This document shows positions 1-6,668 of a stretch of DNA of 6,726 bases, piece after piece; within the stretch, counting starts at the first letter, position 1; every line of letters begins with the position of its first letter. Made by a program: the position numbers and the translations under genes. Origin of the DNA: an uncultured Pirellulaceae bacterium (GTDB lineage: Bacteria; Planctomycetota; Planctomycetia; Pirellulales; Pirellulaceae); NCBI GenBank assembly GCA_934278005.1, contig CAKQWG010000172.1, positions 1-6,726 on the forward strand. The letters are read 5' to 3'. The notes under the pieces were generated by a model that saw nothing but the letters and a program-made list of their open reading frames with translations, ran no database searches and was not told the origin of the DNA.

Positions 1-33
1 GGCATACAACGGCGGGCATACAACGGCTGGCAT
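1..33. repeat. 14-nt tandem repeat at the left edge
   Basis: Two adjacent 14-nt units (1-14 and 15-28) share GGCATACAACGGC and differ only in the last base (G/T); a third, partial unit (GGCAT) follows at 29-33. The array is cut by the window edge, so its full copy number is unknown. It lies downstream of the sulfatase stop codon. The stretch 34-73 up to the stop codon shows no gene or strong hairpin. Confidence 0.75.
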
Positions 34-73
34 GCGCAGGCAGGGAAAGCGATGCCGAAGGCCGAGGCTTACT

Positions 74-1480
74 TCAAGTTTTTTCCAATTGATTCTCGAC
101 GGGCACAACGCTGGCTTCGTGCTCTGCCTTGAGTTGGCGAAGTTCTTCGAGGATGTCCAAATGTTCCGCAGCGACGTCGTATTTTTCCGACGGATCGTGG
201 CCGAGCTGGAATAGCAAAGGAGGGTTGTGCGACACTGCTTCGCGCTGGCCAGCGTACGATGTTTTGGTTTTGAAGTGAGCCTTATACATCCCTTGCCGCA
301 CGGCAAACACTTCTTGACCGTGATAGAAGATCATCGACTGTCGAGGGCTGGAAAGATTTTCGAACAAGGTAGGGGCGAGATCGTAACCATCGAATGTGCG
401 ATCATCCGGTAGCTCACCTCCGGCCAGAGCGGCAAAGGTGGGCAACAGGTCCAGGGTGCTCCCCATCTCGCGGACGACGCCAGGCTGAATTTTGCCGGGC
501 CACCAGAATATGGTGGGCTCACGCATGCCACCCTCCCATGTCGATCCCTTGCCGTCGCGGAGCAAACCCGCGGATCCACCATGAGTGTCAAAGGTTAGCC
601 ATGGTCCATTGTCCGATGTGAATACGACCAGCGTGTTATCAGCCAGTCCTTCGTCGCGCAGCGTCTGCAGCACTTGGCCGACCGACCAATCGATCTCTTG
701 GATAACATCGCCATAGAGTCCTCGTCGACTGGTCTCAGAGAACTCATCGGAAACGAACAGCGGTACGTGCGGTAGATTGTGGGCCAAGTAGATAAAGAAC
801 GGTTGCTGTTTGCTCTGGCGAATGCGCTGGACCGCTTCCTCGGTATATCGCCGGGTGATGGTATGTTGGTCAACCGGTCGCTCCACGATTTGTTCATCGC
901 GCAGTAGCGGCAAGTCCCAGTATTCGTTCTTCGGTTCCCAAAACCGCGATCTATCGCGAGGCGCGCCTTTGACTAAATCCATATCGTTGGAATATGGGAT
1001 ACCCAGATAGCTGTCATAGCCATGATTGGTGGGCAGATACTGCGGCAGGTGGCCGAGGTGCCATTTGCCGATAGCGTGCGTTGCATAGCCTTGTGCCTTG
1101 AGTACTTCACCGACAGTTATCTCAGAGGCAGGCAGCCCGCCAACGGAATTTGGATACAGCACTCGCCGTTTGGCGCTGCACATGCCGCTGCGAATTGGGT
1201 AGCGGCCAGTCTGCAAAGCGGCGCGACTGGGAGTACACACGCTGGCCGCTACGTAGAACTCGGTCCACTTCTGCCCCTCACTGGCCATGCGATCAAGATT
1301 CGGGGTGGCAATGGTTGGATGCCCAAAACAAGCCAAATCACCATAGCCCAGATCGTCGCAAAAGATGACCACCACGTTCGGTGGTGAAGCCGCATGCGAC
1401 AAGTTGAACTGCAGCAGCAGGGCTGGGATTGAGAGTAGAGTCAATAACATCGGTGCAGGCTTCATGCTGGGAACTCTCAT
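74..1480 (-). CDS. Secreted formylglycine-dependent sulfatase (arylsulfatase A-like, alkaline phosphatase superfamily)
   Basis: Predicted 468-residue sulfatase that hydrolyses a sulfate ester, probably on a polysaccharide or other sulfated glycan outside the cytoplasm; the substrate cannot be read from sequence. A hydrophobic segment (residues 10-28) ends in SHA|AS, a good signal-peptidase I site near residue 30. Metal ligands D42-D43 lie in the IFCDDLGYGD stretch. The sulfatase signature CTPSR is at 82-86, with C82 the residue converted to formylglycine, so an FGE or anaerobic maturase is needed elsewhere in the genome. Other family blocks are GKWHLG (138-143), AHNLPHVP (233-240), SDNG (289-292, metal ligands D290/N291) and GKGSTWEGG (310-318). 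Length is normal and all catalytic blocks are present, so it looks intact. Met6 (codon ending at 1465) is an alternative start preceded by a GAGAG stretch; both starts keep the signal peptide. It lies 157 nt downstream of the glycosyltransferase gene on the same strand, with a repeat cluster between, so an operon is possible but unproven. Confidence 0.95.
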   Translation of the reverse strand: MRVPSMKPAPMLLTLLSIPALLLQFNLSHAASPPNVVVIFCDDLGYGDLACFGHPTIATPNLDRMASEGQKWTEFYVAASVCTPSRAALQTGRYPIRSGMCSAKRRVLYPNSVGGLPASEITVGEVLKAQGYATHAIGKWHLGHLPQYLPTNHGYDSYLGIPYSNDMDLVKGAPRDRSRFWEPKNEYWDLPLLRDEQIVERPVDQHTITRRYTEEAVQRIRQSKQQPFFIYLAHNLPHVPLFVSDEFSETSRRGLYGDVIQEIDWSVGQVLQTLRDEGLADNTLVVFTSDNGPWLTFDTHGGSAGLLRDGKGSTWEGGMREPTIFWWPGKIQPGVVREMGSTLDLLPTFAALAGGELPDDRTFDGYDLAPTLFENLSSPRQSMIFYHGQEVFAVRQGMYKAHFKTKTSYAGQREAVSHNPPLLFQLGHDPSEKYDVAAEHLDILEELRQLKAEHEASVVPVENQLEKT

Positions 1481-1555
1481 GCGCGAGGGATTGATTGCAG
1501 GCGGAAGTAGTGCTTTGAGTGTAGACGATGCAGGCTGCCGATTAAACAGGCCTGA

Positions 1556-1637
1556 AAGCTAGGACAAGCTAGAGGCTTACGCCACTGGCTCGCAAGCTAG
1601 AAGCCACTGGCTCGCAAGCTAGAAGCTTACGCCACTG
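1556..1637. repeat. Nested intergenic direct repeats between sulfatase and glycosyltransferase genes
   Basis: A 22-nt unit beginning GCCACTGGCTCGCAAGCTAG occurs twice back to back (1581-1602 and 1603-1624). A 13-nt unit GCTTACGCCACTG occurs at 1575-1587 and 1625-1637, the second copy touching the glycosyltransferase stop codon at 1638-1640. The heptamer AAGCTAG occurs four times (1556, 1566, 1594, 1616). The cluster is immediately downstream of the glycosyltransferase gene and about 75 nt upstream of the sulfatase start. It has no long inverted repeat and no T-run, so it is not a convincing terminator. Short intergenic repeats of this style are common in Pirellulaceae genomes as far as I recall; membership of a known family is not verified. 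Confidence 0.8.
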
Positions 1638-3017
1638 CTAACGATAGAGCTTGGCAATAGTGGTGGAGGAGAAGCCAAGTCGATAGGCCGCGATGCACAT
1701 TTGATTGATGAGAGTCGTTCTCAGCACGCCGCGCTTTTGCCAGCGCCTGGCAGAGGTACTGACCGACTGATCGAGCAACCCCACGCGACCGAGGCGGCGC
1801 AGTCGCTGGACAAGTTCAAAGTCCTCCATAATAGCCAAGTCGCGGTAACCACCGAGACGGAAGAAATCGTGGCTGCGGAGAAACAGTCCTTGATCACCGT
1901 AGGGGAATTGGCGGTAGCGGGCACGCGCGTTGGCCCCGCAGGCAACCCACCGCAAACTGGACGAACTGCCGGCGATGCTCAAGCGAAAGGCCCCGGCGAT
2001 GCACCGGGCTGAAAGACAGTCTTCGATGGCTGGTTGATATCCGCTGGGTAGCAGCGTATCGGCGTGCAGGAACAGCAGCATCTCACCTGTGGCGAGTGCG
2101 GCACCCGCATTCATTTGCCGCGCTCGACCGGGGCGACTGACCAGCGTCTGGCAGCCGTGCTGCTGGGCAATTTCAAGCGTTGCGTCGCTGCTGCCCCCGT
2201 CCACGACGATCACTTCCAGCGATGCAGCGGTGCCCCGCAGCGGTGCATTCGTCGCACTCGCGCGCAGTGTCTCGTGCAAGCGCTGCGCCTCATTGAGCGC
2301 AGGAATAATGATGGACAACCGCCCTGGCGTGGTGCTGAAGAGATTCGCCAAACGCGGCCGAGCCGGAGAGCGCAGCAAGATCAAGTCTTCGGGTTCATCG
2401 ATATCTGCCAGCGGCCTAAGCTGCGCCACGCTGCTGTGGCCGGCAGATGCCGCGGCCTTGGTCTGCTGCAGCACGTGGTCGGTACCCCAGTCGACGTTGT
2501 GGAACAAGTGAGGTTGGCAGCGGCTAAGACCGATCAAATAATAGCCACCGTCGAGGGCCGGCCCCAGCACCACATCGGATGACAGTAGTTCATCAAAGGC
2601 CGCTGTTAATTCTGCTGGCGAGAGGTCTATACAATCGGTCCCGATCACCACCACGCGTCGGGCTCCGTGGTCGAACGCCTGCTGCGTAGCATGCTGTAGG
2701 CGACTGCCCAAGCACTGGCCGACCTGCTCGACATAATGCTGTTTTACGCCCGACTGGGGCGGCAGGATTGTCAGCATGATCGCCTGCATTGATGCCTGCG
2801 ATCCGCCGCTGAAACAGATCGTAAGCAAGCAGCCCCGCTGTGCAGCAAAGCGCTGAGCGGTTTCGAAGGTGTGCTGGGTGAGCTGTCTGGAGATCGCCGC
2901 CGCCCGCTCAGCTCCCACCGCCGGTATGAGCCGCGTCTTGGTCATGCCCGGTTCTGGGAAGCGTGCAAAGACCAGCAGATGTTCTGGCACAGCGTTAAAG
3001 TCCACAGCAAGAGGCAT
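1638..3017 (-). CDS. Fused TIGR04282-TIGR04283 glycosyltransferase (arsenosugar-type nucleotidyl/glycosyl transferase fusion)
   Basis: Predicted 459-residue cytoplasmic protein with two complete transferase domains. Residues about 10-215 match the DUF2064/TIGR04282 fold: FARFPEPGMTKTRL (17-30, an NTP-binding loop like that of nucleotidyltransferases), GTDC (126-129), LGPALDGGYYLIG (151-163), DWGTD (176-180) and DIDEPEDL (205-212). Residues about 233-459 match the family 2 glycosyltransferase TIGR04283: SIIIPALNEA (235-244), VVDGGSSDAT (271-280), GRARQMNAGA (297-306), LHADT (317-321, DXD-like metal site), GDQGLFL (374-380), MEDFELVQRL (397-406, catalytic-base region) and SARRWQKRG (422-430). 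A linker of about 15 residues joins them. These families usually occur as separate neighbouring genes near radical SAM/ArsS-type proteins, and NCBI names both as arsenosugar biosynthesis glycosyltransferases. No ArsM or ArsS is in the window, so the product sugar is inferred from family only. No Shine-Dalgarno site is seen before the chosen ATG. The gene is divergent from the cardiolipin synthase gene (174 nt gap). Confidence 0.9.
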   Translation of the reverse strand: MPLAVDFNAVPEHLLVFARFPEPGMTKTRLIPAVGAERAAAISRQLTQHTFETAQRFAAQRGCLLTICFSGGSQASMQAIMLTILPPQSGVKQHYVEQVGQCLGSRLQHATQQAFDHGARRVVVIGTDCIDLSPAELTAAFDELLSSDVVLGPALDGGYYLIGLSRCQPHLFHNVDWGTDHVLQQTKAAASAGHSSVAQLRPLADIDEPEDLILLRSPARPRLANLFSTTPGRLSIIIPALNEAQRLHETLRASATNAPLRGTAASLEVIVVDGGSSDATLEIAQQHGCQTLVSRPGRARQMNAGAALATGEMLLFLHADTLLPSGYQPAIEDCLSARCIAGAFRLSIAGSSSSLRWVACGANARARYRQFPYGDQGLFLRSHDFFRLGGYRDLAIMEDFELVQRLRRLGRVGLLDQSVSTSARRWQKRGVLRTTLINQMCIAAYRLGFSSTTIAKLYR

Positions 3018-3112
3018 TGTCGGAGTGTCTGCTTACGCGCAGCCTGCGTGAGTAATAAATCGCATGCACAGGAATGGATAGCCAAACCCGGGGTGCAATT
3101 CGGCCACCCGTG

Positions 3113-3140
3113 TTCAGAGTTGTACCCATGGCACTATACT
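3113..3140 (+). promoter_or_regulatory. Possible sigma70-type promoter for the cardiolipin synthase gene
   Basis: TTCAGA (3113-3118, four of six matches to TTGACA) and TATACT (3135-3140, five of six matches to TATAAT) are separated by 16 bases. The implied transcript would start near 3147, giving a leader of about 45 nt before the ATG at 3192. The site lies in the 174-nt divergent gap (3018-3191), which would also have to hold the promoter of the glycosyltransferase gene; I see no good match for that one. Prediction from consensus only. Confidence 0.3.
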
Positions 3141-3191
3141 CTCACGCGTCGAATTTCCAAGGACACCTCAGCGGAACATTAAGCTCGCTAC

Positions 3192-4646
3192 ATGATCGAA
3201 TTCTCTATGCTGTACTGGCCAGTTGCCTTGGCAACTGGCGAGCGATTGCTAGCTATATCGGCTGCCGTGCATGCGCTGCTGAAAAAACGCGAGACCAATT
3301 CAGTCATCGGCTGGGTAGGCTTAATCTGGCTGACTCCGTTAGTCGGATCGCTGCTCTACTTCGGCTTTGGCATCAACCGTATCCAGCGCAAGGGGAACAC
3401 GCTGCAGCGCCAATTGGCAATTGCCATGTCGAGAATTCACATCCCAGTTCCAGCGGACATTACGTCGCGGATTCAAGAGGCCAAGCAGCGTCATCCGAGA
3501 TTTTCCCAGTTGGTGGACGCGGTAGGCAAGCTGACAAACCGGCCGCTCTTGCCCGGTAACAAGTTCACGCCGCTGGTCGACGGCGACGCCGCTTACCCCG
3601 CGATGCTTGCCGCGATCGAGCGTGCTCAAAGCACGATCACGCTGGCAAGTTACATTTTTGATTTTGACGCAGTTGGCCGGAAGTTTATTGACGCTCTCGC
3701 CGCGGCCCACGAGCGAGGAGTCCAGGTGCGAGTGTTGATCGACGACGTGGGAGCCCGGTACTCGCGTCCCACGGCAGTGCGTGAACTGCGCAGACGCGGC
3801 GTCCGATGCCAAACATTTTTGTCGACGTGGTATCCCATCTGGATTCCGTATGCCAACCTCCGCAATCATCGCAAAATCATGGTCGTCGATGGTCAGTGTG
3901 GCTTCACGGGCGGCATGAACATTCGCGCGGCATGTGTTTTGAAGAGCAACCCTCCTCACCCCACGCAGGATTTGCACTTTCAAATCGATGGCCCCGTCGC
4001 GACCCATTTGCAAGAGGCGTTTGCGACCGACTGGCTGTTCGCGAGCGGAGAATTGCTGGAGGGCCCAAGCTGGTTTCCAATTCCCGAGTTCCAGGGAAAT
4101 TCGCTGGCGCGCGGCATTACCGACGGGCCCGATGAAGACTTCGAGCGGTTGTTGATGACCATCCTGTCGGCAATTGCCGTAGCCAATCACCGCATCGTCA
4201 TCATGACGCCCTATTTTTTACCCGACCCGAGTTTGATACGCGCACTTGGCACGGCCGTACTGCGGGGAGTTGACGTGAAAATCCTTCTGCCTCGCAAAAG
4301 CAATATTGCCATCGTGAACTGGGCAGCGACCCACTTGCTCAAGCAGGTCATTACCGATGGCTCGCGCGTGTTTCTGACTGAGCCTCCCTTTGATCACACC
4401 AAGCTGATGCTAGTCGACGAGGTGTGGGCACTGGTGGGCTCGACCAATTTGGATCCTCGCAGCCTGCGGCTGAACTTTGAATTCAACGTCGAGTGTTATG
4501 ACCTGGAGCTGGCGCGCGAGTTGTCTAAGATCGCCAACGACAAGCTGAGTCGGGCTACGGAGTTGACCGTCGAGGCGCTTCAGCAACGCAATATCGTGTG
4601 GCGTATTCGCGATGCGGTGGCGCGATTGTTCACGCCGTATTTGTAG
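3192..4646 (+). CDS. cls: Cardiolipin synthase-like phospholipase D family protein
   Basis: Predicted 484-residue inner-membrane enzyme of the bacterial ClsA type, which condenses two phosphatidylglycerols to cardiolipin plus glycerol. The N-terminus resembles PLDc_N, with hydrophobic segments at about 6-29 and 36-58, the second followed by GFGINRIQRKG. Two HKD motifs form the active site: H226-x-K228-x4-D233, followed by GFTGGMNI (237-244), and H402-x-K404-x4-D409, followed by VGSTNLDPRS (415-424). ASYIFDFDAVG (152-162) and RVLIDDVGAR (180-189) are typical of the first PLD half. Length equals the family norm of about 480 residues and no key residue is missing. E17 within the first membrane segment is slightly unusual. 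The ATG at 3192 has no clear Shine-Dalgarno site. It is divergent from the glycosyltransferase fusion and convergent with the DUF1559 gene. Related phosphatidyltransferases sharing the fold could use other alcohol acceptors, so the name is by family, not proven substrate. Confidence 0.93.
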   Translation: MIEFSMLYWPVALATGERLLAISAAVHALLKKRETNSVIGWVGLIWLTPLVGSLLYFGFGINRIQRKGNTLQRQLAIAMSRIHIPVPADITSRIQEAKQRHPRFSQLVDAVGKLTNRPLLPGNKFTPLVDGDAAYPAMLAAIERAQSTITLASYIFDFDAVGRKFIDALAAAHERGVQVRVLIDDVGARYSRPTAVRELRRRGVRCQTFLSTWYPIWIPYANLRNHRKIMVVDGQCGFTGGMNIRAACVLKSNPPHPTQDLHFQIDGPVATHLQEAFATDWLFASGELLEGPSWFPIPEFQGNSLARGITDGPDEDFERLLMTILSAIAVANHRIVIMTPYFLPDPSLIRALGTAVLRGVDVKILLPRKSNIAIVNWAATHLLKQVITDGSRVFLTEPPFDHTKLMLVDEVWALVGSTNLDPRSLRLNFEFNVECYDLELARELSKIANDKLSRATELTVEALQQRNIVWRIRDAVARLFTPYL

Positions 4647-4706
4647 GGATTAGGGGTGGAGAGGATGAGATAACATTGGTTTAGGTTTTGGTTTGAGCTA
4701 GTAGGA

Positions 4707-4733
4707 GCAAGGATCGCGGAGCGATCCACGACA
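4707..4733 (+). repeat. Hairpin repeat copy 1 (27 nt)
   Basis: This 27-nt sequence is identical to copy 3 at 4765-4791. It contains a perfect 7-bp inverted repeat, GGATCGC (4711-4717) and GCGATCC (4721-4727), with a GGA loop, followed by ACGACA. It lies 60 nt past the cardiolipin synthase stop codon. Confidence 0.9.
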
Positions 4734-4760
4734 AAAGTGTCGCTGATCGCTCCGCCGATC
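4712..4760. terminator. Long hairpin between convergent genes, possible bidirectional terminator
   Basis: Copies 1 and 2 of the repeat can pair with each other over about 20 base pairs: 4729-4733 with 4738-4742 around an AAAG loop, a two-base mismatch, 4716-4726 with 4745-4755, a one-base bulge at 4756, then 4712-4715 with 4757-4760. It lies in the 153-nt gap between the convergent cardiolipin synthase and DUF1559 genes, where a two-way terminator would be expected. No T-run follows on either strand, so it does not match the classical intrinsic form; the terminator role is inference from structure and position. Confidence 0.45.
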
Positions 4761-4764
4761 AGAT
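4738..4764 (-). repeat. Hairpin repeat copy 2, inverted and diverged
   Basis: Reading the minus strand, this is a diverged copy of the flanking 27-nt repeats (shared GCGGAGCGATC core and terminal CGACA). It has its own perfect 7-bp inverted repeat, CTGATCG (4743-4749) and CGATCAG (4756-4762), around a 6-nt CTCCGC loop. Copy boundaries are approximate because the ends have diverged. Confidence 0.75.
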
Positions 4765-4791
4765 GCAAGGATCGCGGAGCGATCCACGACA
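4765..4791 (+). repeat. Hairpin repeat copy 3 (27 nt)
   Basis: Exact duplicate of the sequence at 4707-4733, with the 7-bp inverted repeat at 4769-4775 and 4779-4785. It sits within 10 nt of the DUF1559 stop codon (4800-4802), so its hairpin would form just after that gene on the minus-strand transcript. Confidence 0.9.
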
Positions 4792-4799
4792 GTAAGTAC

Positions 4800-6476
4800 T
4801 CAGAAGGCAGGGATGGCTTCACCGCCGCTACGGGTGTAGAGGGCGTTGAGTATCTCTGCGGCAATGCTCTGCGAGATGGTTTTAACTGAGCCGTCGCCTA
4901 AAAGGATCTGAGTAGTGCCGTTGGTAAATAGCTTCGCGCCCGGATCGTCTTGGTCGATCTGGTAATCTTGCGGGGCCGTCCAAGGCACTGCCGCTTCGGC
5001 CGATGTCTCGACAGCCAAAATCGTGTTGCTGAGTCCATCGGTAACGTCTCGAAACCCCGAAGCTTCTGTCTGTCTGAGCAAGGATTCATCACTCAATGGC
5101 ACTTGATAAACCGTATAGCCGGGCTGAGTAGCGCGTGAAGGATGCCTGAACACTTCGGGCATGCGCTCCAGCAAGGCCTTGTTGTGCTCACTGTCCCACG
5201 GCTCATCCAAGCGGAACTCTTGGTAGAGTGCTGCTTGATCCAAAAATGGCAGCAGCGCAACTCGCCAGCTAAGCATCGGCTTGCCGTCGTTATCCAAACC
5301 GGCAGCGGCGGGGAGAGACTTATAAGCGTCATGGAAATTGTGGAACGCCAGACCGATCTGTTTAAGGTTATTGGAGGACTGCATGCGCCGCGCAGCTTCG
5401 CGAGCCGAGTGGACCGCGGGCAAGAGCAGGCCGGTGAGCGTTCCAATGACCGCTACGCTTTGGAATTTCTGAACATCGAGCACAAGCTTGTCGCCTTGGC
5501 GAACGGGCATGAGCTGCCCCGCCAGAGCATCTTTGACGCGATCGACGTAACTGCGCACCGCGGCTTCGGTTTCCGTAGGACCGCCAAACTGCTGCTTAAT
5601 TTGAGCCGCGTATGTCTCGCGGAAAAATTCCAATGCACGCTGCAAGGCGGCTTCGAGTTGATCGGTGTCAGCGGCAGTGGCACCCGCCATGACAACTTGC
5701 AATCTCTCCTGGTTGGAAAAATCGGCTGCTACAGCCACGAAGTCGGTCGAACCGATAATCGCTTGGACATTCTGGGCCAGCTCGGCGGGGAGTTGACTCA
5801 GCGGCCGATCGGCGAAGCCTTCGATGAGCGGGCGCAGGGTGTCGATGGAGACAATCGCCAGCACGTCCGACTCAGCTTTGACTTGCTGCAACAATTTGGC
5901 CACTTTGCCCAACTGCTGACGTGGTGCCACCATCTGCTTGGCGAAAATTCGTGTACCGAAAATGATGGTGTGCGGGTCGACTTGATGGTAGATCAGCTCC
6001 GGTTCGGGTGCTGACAAGTATTCGAAGTTACCCTCGGTTTGCAGACCGTTGCCATCGACCATCTGCGGATTTAGGTCGCTAATGTCAAACGGTTCAGCCA
6101 GCTGAATCACCGCGCCGAACTGCGGACCGGCCATTCCAGGCATGCCGAAGAGCACATCGATACGTTTGATTTTCAGTGGATCGACGCCGACGTGCTCCAG
6201 TCCCGCTGCGGAGGCTACCTCCAATGGCGCCAGCTGCATGCGCTCGCCAGCAGCGATCCGCTGTGGTCGAATGATGATCGCCGCCAATGTATCGTTGGGA
6301 GCCAGTTTCACTGCGGTGTCGAGAGTACCCTCCGTGCGCGGGGCTTGGGCCTGTACGAGAAGCGGGCCGGAGACAAGCAGCGCGATGCACAGGCAGCAGG
6401 TTTGTAGCGTGGCAGATGAACGACCGGAAGGTGGCATTGGGCAGCGGAGTGAGCGAGAGAGCCAAACATGCATCAT
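4800..6476 (-). CDS. Secreted DUF1559 (SBP_bac_10) protein with a large uncharacterised N-terminal domain
   Basis: Taking the start at 6476 gives 558 residues; numbers below use it. A Sec-type signal peptide is seen, with hydrophobic core about 24-41 and likely cleavage after VQA near residue 43; there is no lipobox. Residues about 50-335 form a domain I cannot assign beyond similarity of style to other planctomycete secreted proteins. A short hydrophobic stretch, then LLLPAVHSAREAARR (350-364) and NNLKQIGLAFHNFHD (369-383), mark the DUF1559 module, which continues through LSWRVALLPFLDQ (402-414), DVTDGLSNTILAVE (477-490) and LLGDGSVKTIS (525-535). DUF1559 proteins normally begin with a prepilin leader; here the equivalent helix is internal and the leader is absent. 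The function of DUF1559 is unknown. The frame stays open back to 6677, but residues upstream look non-coding and overlap tandem repeats. The 6476 ATG, doubled with 6473, has AAGG five bases upstream. An ATG at 6437 is the alternative. Confidence 0.85.
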   Translation of the reverse strand: MMHVWLSRSLRCPMPPSGRSSATLQTCCLCIALLVSGPLLVQAQAPRTEGTLDTAVKLAPNDTLAAIIIRPQRIAAGERMQLAPLEVASAAGLEHVGVDPLKIKRIDVLFGMPGMAGPQFGAVIQLAEPFDISDLNPQMVDGNGLQTEGNFEYLSAPEPELIYHQVDPHTIIFGTRIFAKQMVAPRQQLGKVAKLLQQVKAESDVLAIVSIDTLRPLIEGFADRPLSQLPAELAQNVQAIIGSTDFVAVAADFSNQERLQVVMAGATAADTDQLEAALQRALEFFRETYAAQIKQQFGGPTETEAAVRSYVDRVKDALAGQLMPVRQGDKLVLDVQKFQSVAVIGTLTGLLLPAVHSAREAARRMQSSNNLKQIGLAFHNFHDAYKSLPAAAGLDNDGKPMLSWRVALLPFLDQAALYQEFRLDEPWDSEHNKALLERMPEVFRHPSRATQPGYTVYQVPLSDESLLRQTEASGFRDVTDGLSNTILAVETSAEAAVPWTAPQDYQIDQDDPGAKLFTNGTTQILLGDGSVKTISQSIAAEILNALYTRSGGEAIPAF

Positions 6477-6552
6477 GGACGCCTTGCATAACGGGACTGG
6501 TTGGGTCGATAAGCACCGACGAGGGAGCGATCGCATTCCACTCGGCCTGTTC

Positions 6553-6583
6553 ATCCTACCGAATTTTCTGACCAATTTGTTAA
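6553..6583 (-). promoter_or_regulatory. Weak candidate promoter for the DUF1559 gene
   Basis: On the minus strand, TTAACA (6578-6583, five of six to TTGACA) and TAGGAT (6553-6558, four of six to TATAAT) are separated by 19 bases, longer than the usual 16-18. The surrounding 6553-6600 is more AT-rich than the rest of the window. If real, it places transcription start downstream of the earliest possible ATG codons and supports a translation start at 6476 or 6437. Consensus match only. Confidence 0.2.
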
Positions 6584-6648
6584 TGGGCAGGCGTTTTTCG
6601 AGATTCTTGGACACTGCCTCAAAGGCTGGGGAGGCTGTAGATAGTCGC

Positions 6649-6668
6649 CGAACCGCTCCGCCGGTTCG
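6649..6668. repeat. 7-bp hairpin with CTCCGC loop at the start of the right-edge array
   Basis: CGAACCG (6649-6655) and CGGTTCG (6662-6668) form a perfect 7-bp stem around CTCCGC. Its 10-nt core CGCTCCGCCG is identical to the core of the hairpin at 4743-4762, while the outer arms differ. The right arm is part of the first unit of the 22-nt tandem array. Confidence 0.7.

Noticed and set aside
64..72. GAGGCTTAC, shared with 1572-1580, as flanking direct repeats of a mobile sulfatase cassette
   Set aside because: Nine bases could match by chance, there is no transposase or terminal inverted repeat, and the second copy belongs to a larger intergenic repeat cluster.
2064..2582. 172-codon open frame antisense to the glycosyltransferase fusion
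   Set aside because: The opposite strand carries clear glycosyltransferase motifs throughout; this frame is rich in R, Q and C with no domain-like pattern.
3036..3050. Small hairpin (about 6 bp with one wobble pair, GCC loop) in the leader of the glycosyltransferase gene
   Set aside because: Too short and common at this GC content to call an attenuator or riboswitch; no anti-terminator partner was seen.
3339..4190. 283-codon open frame antisense to the cardiolipin synthase gene
   Set aside because: It lies fully opposite a gene with both HKD motifs intact, has no recognisable domain or signal, and is explained by codon bias in GC-rich DNA.
5142..6014. 290-codon open frame antisense to the DUF1559 gene
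   Set aside because: It mirrors the DUF1559 coding frame, shows no family motif, and has no supporting start signals.
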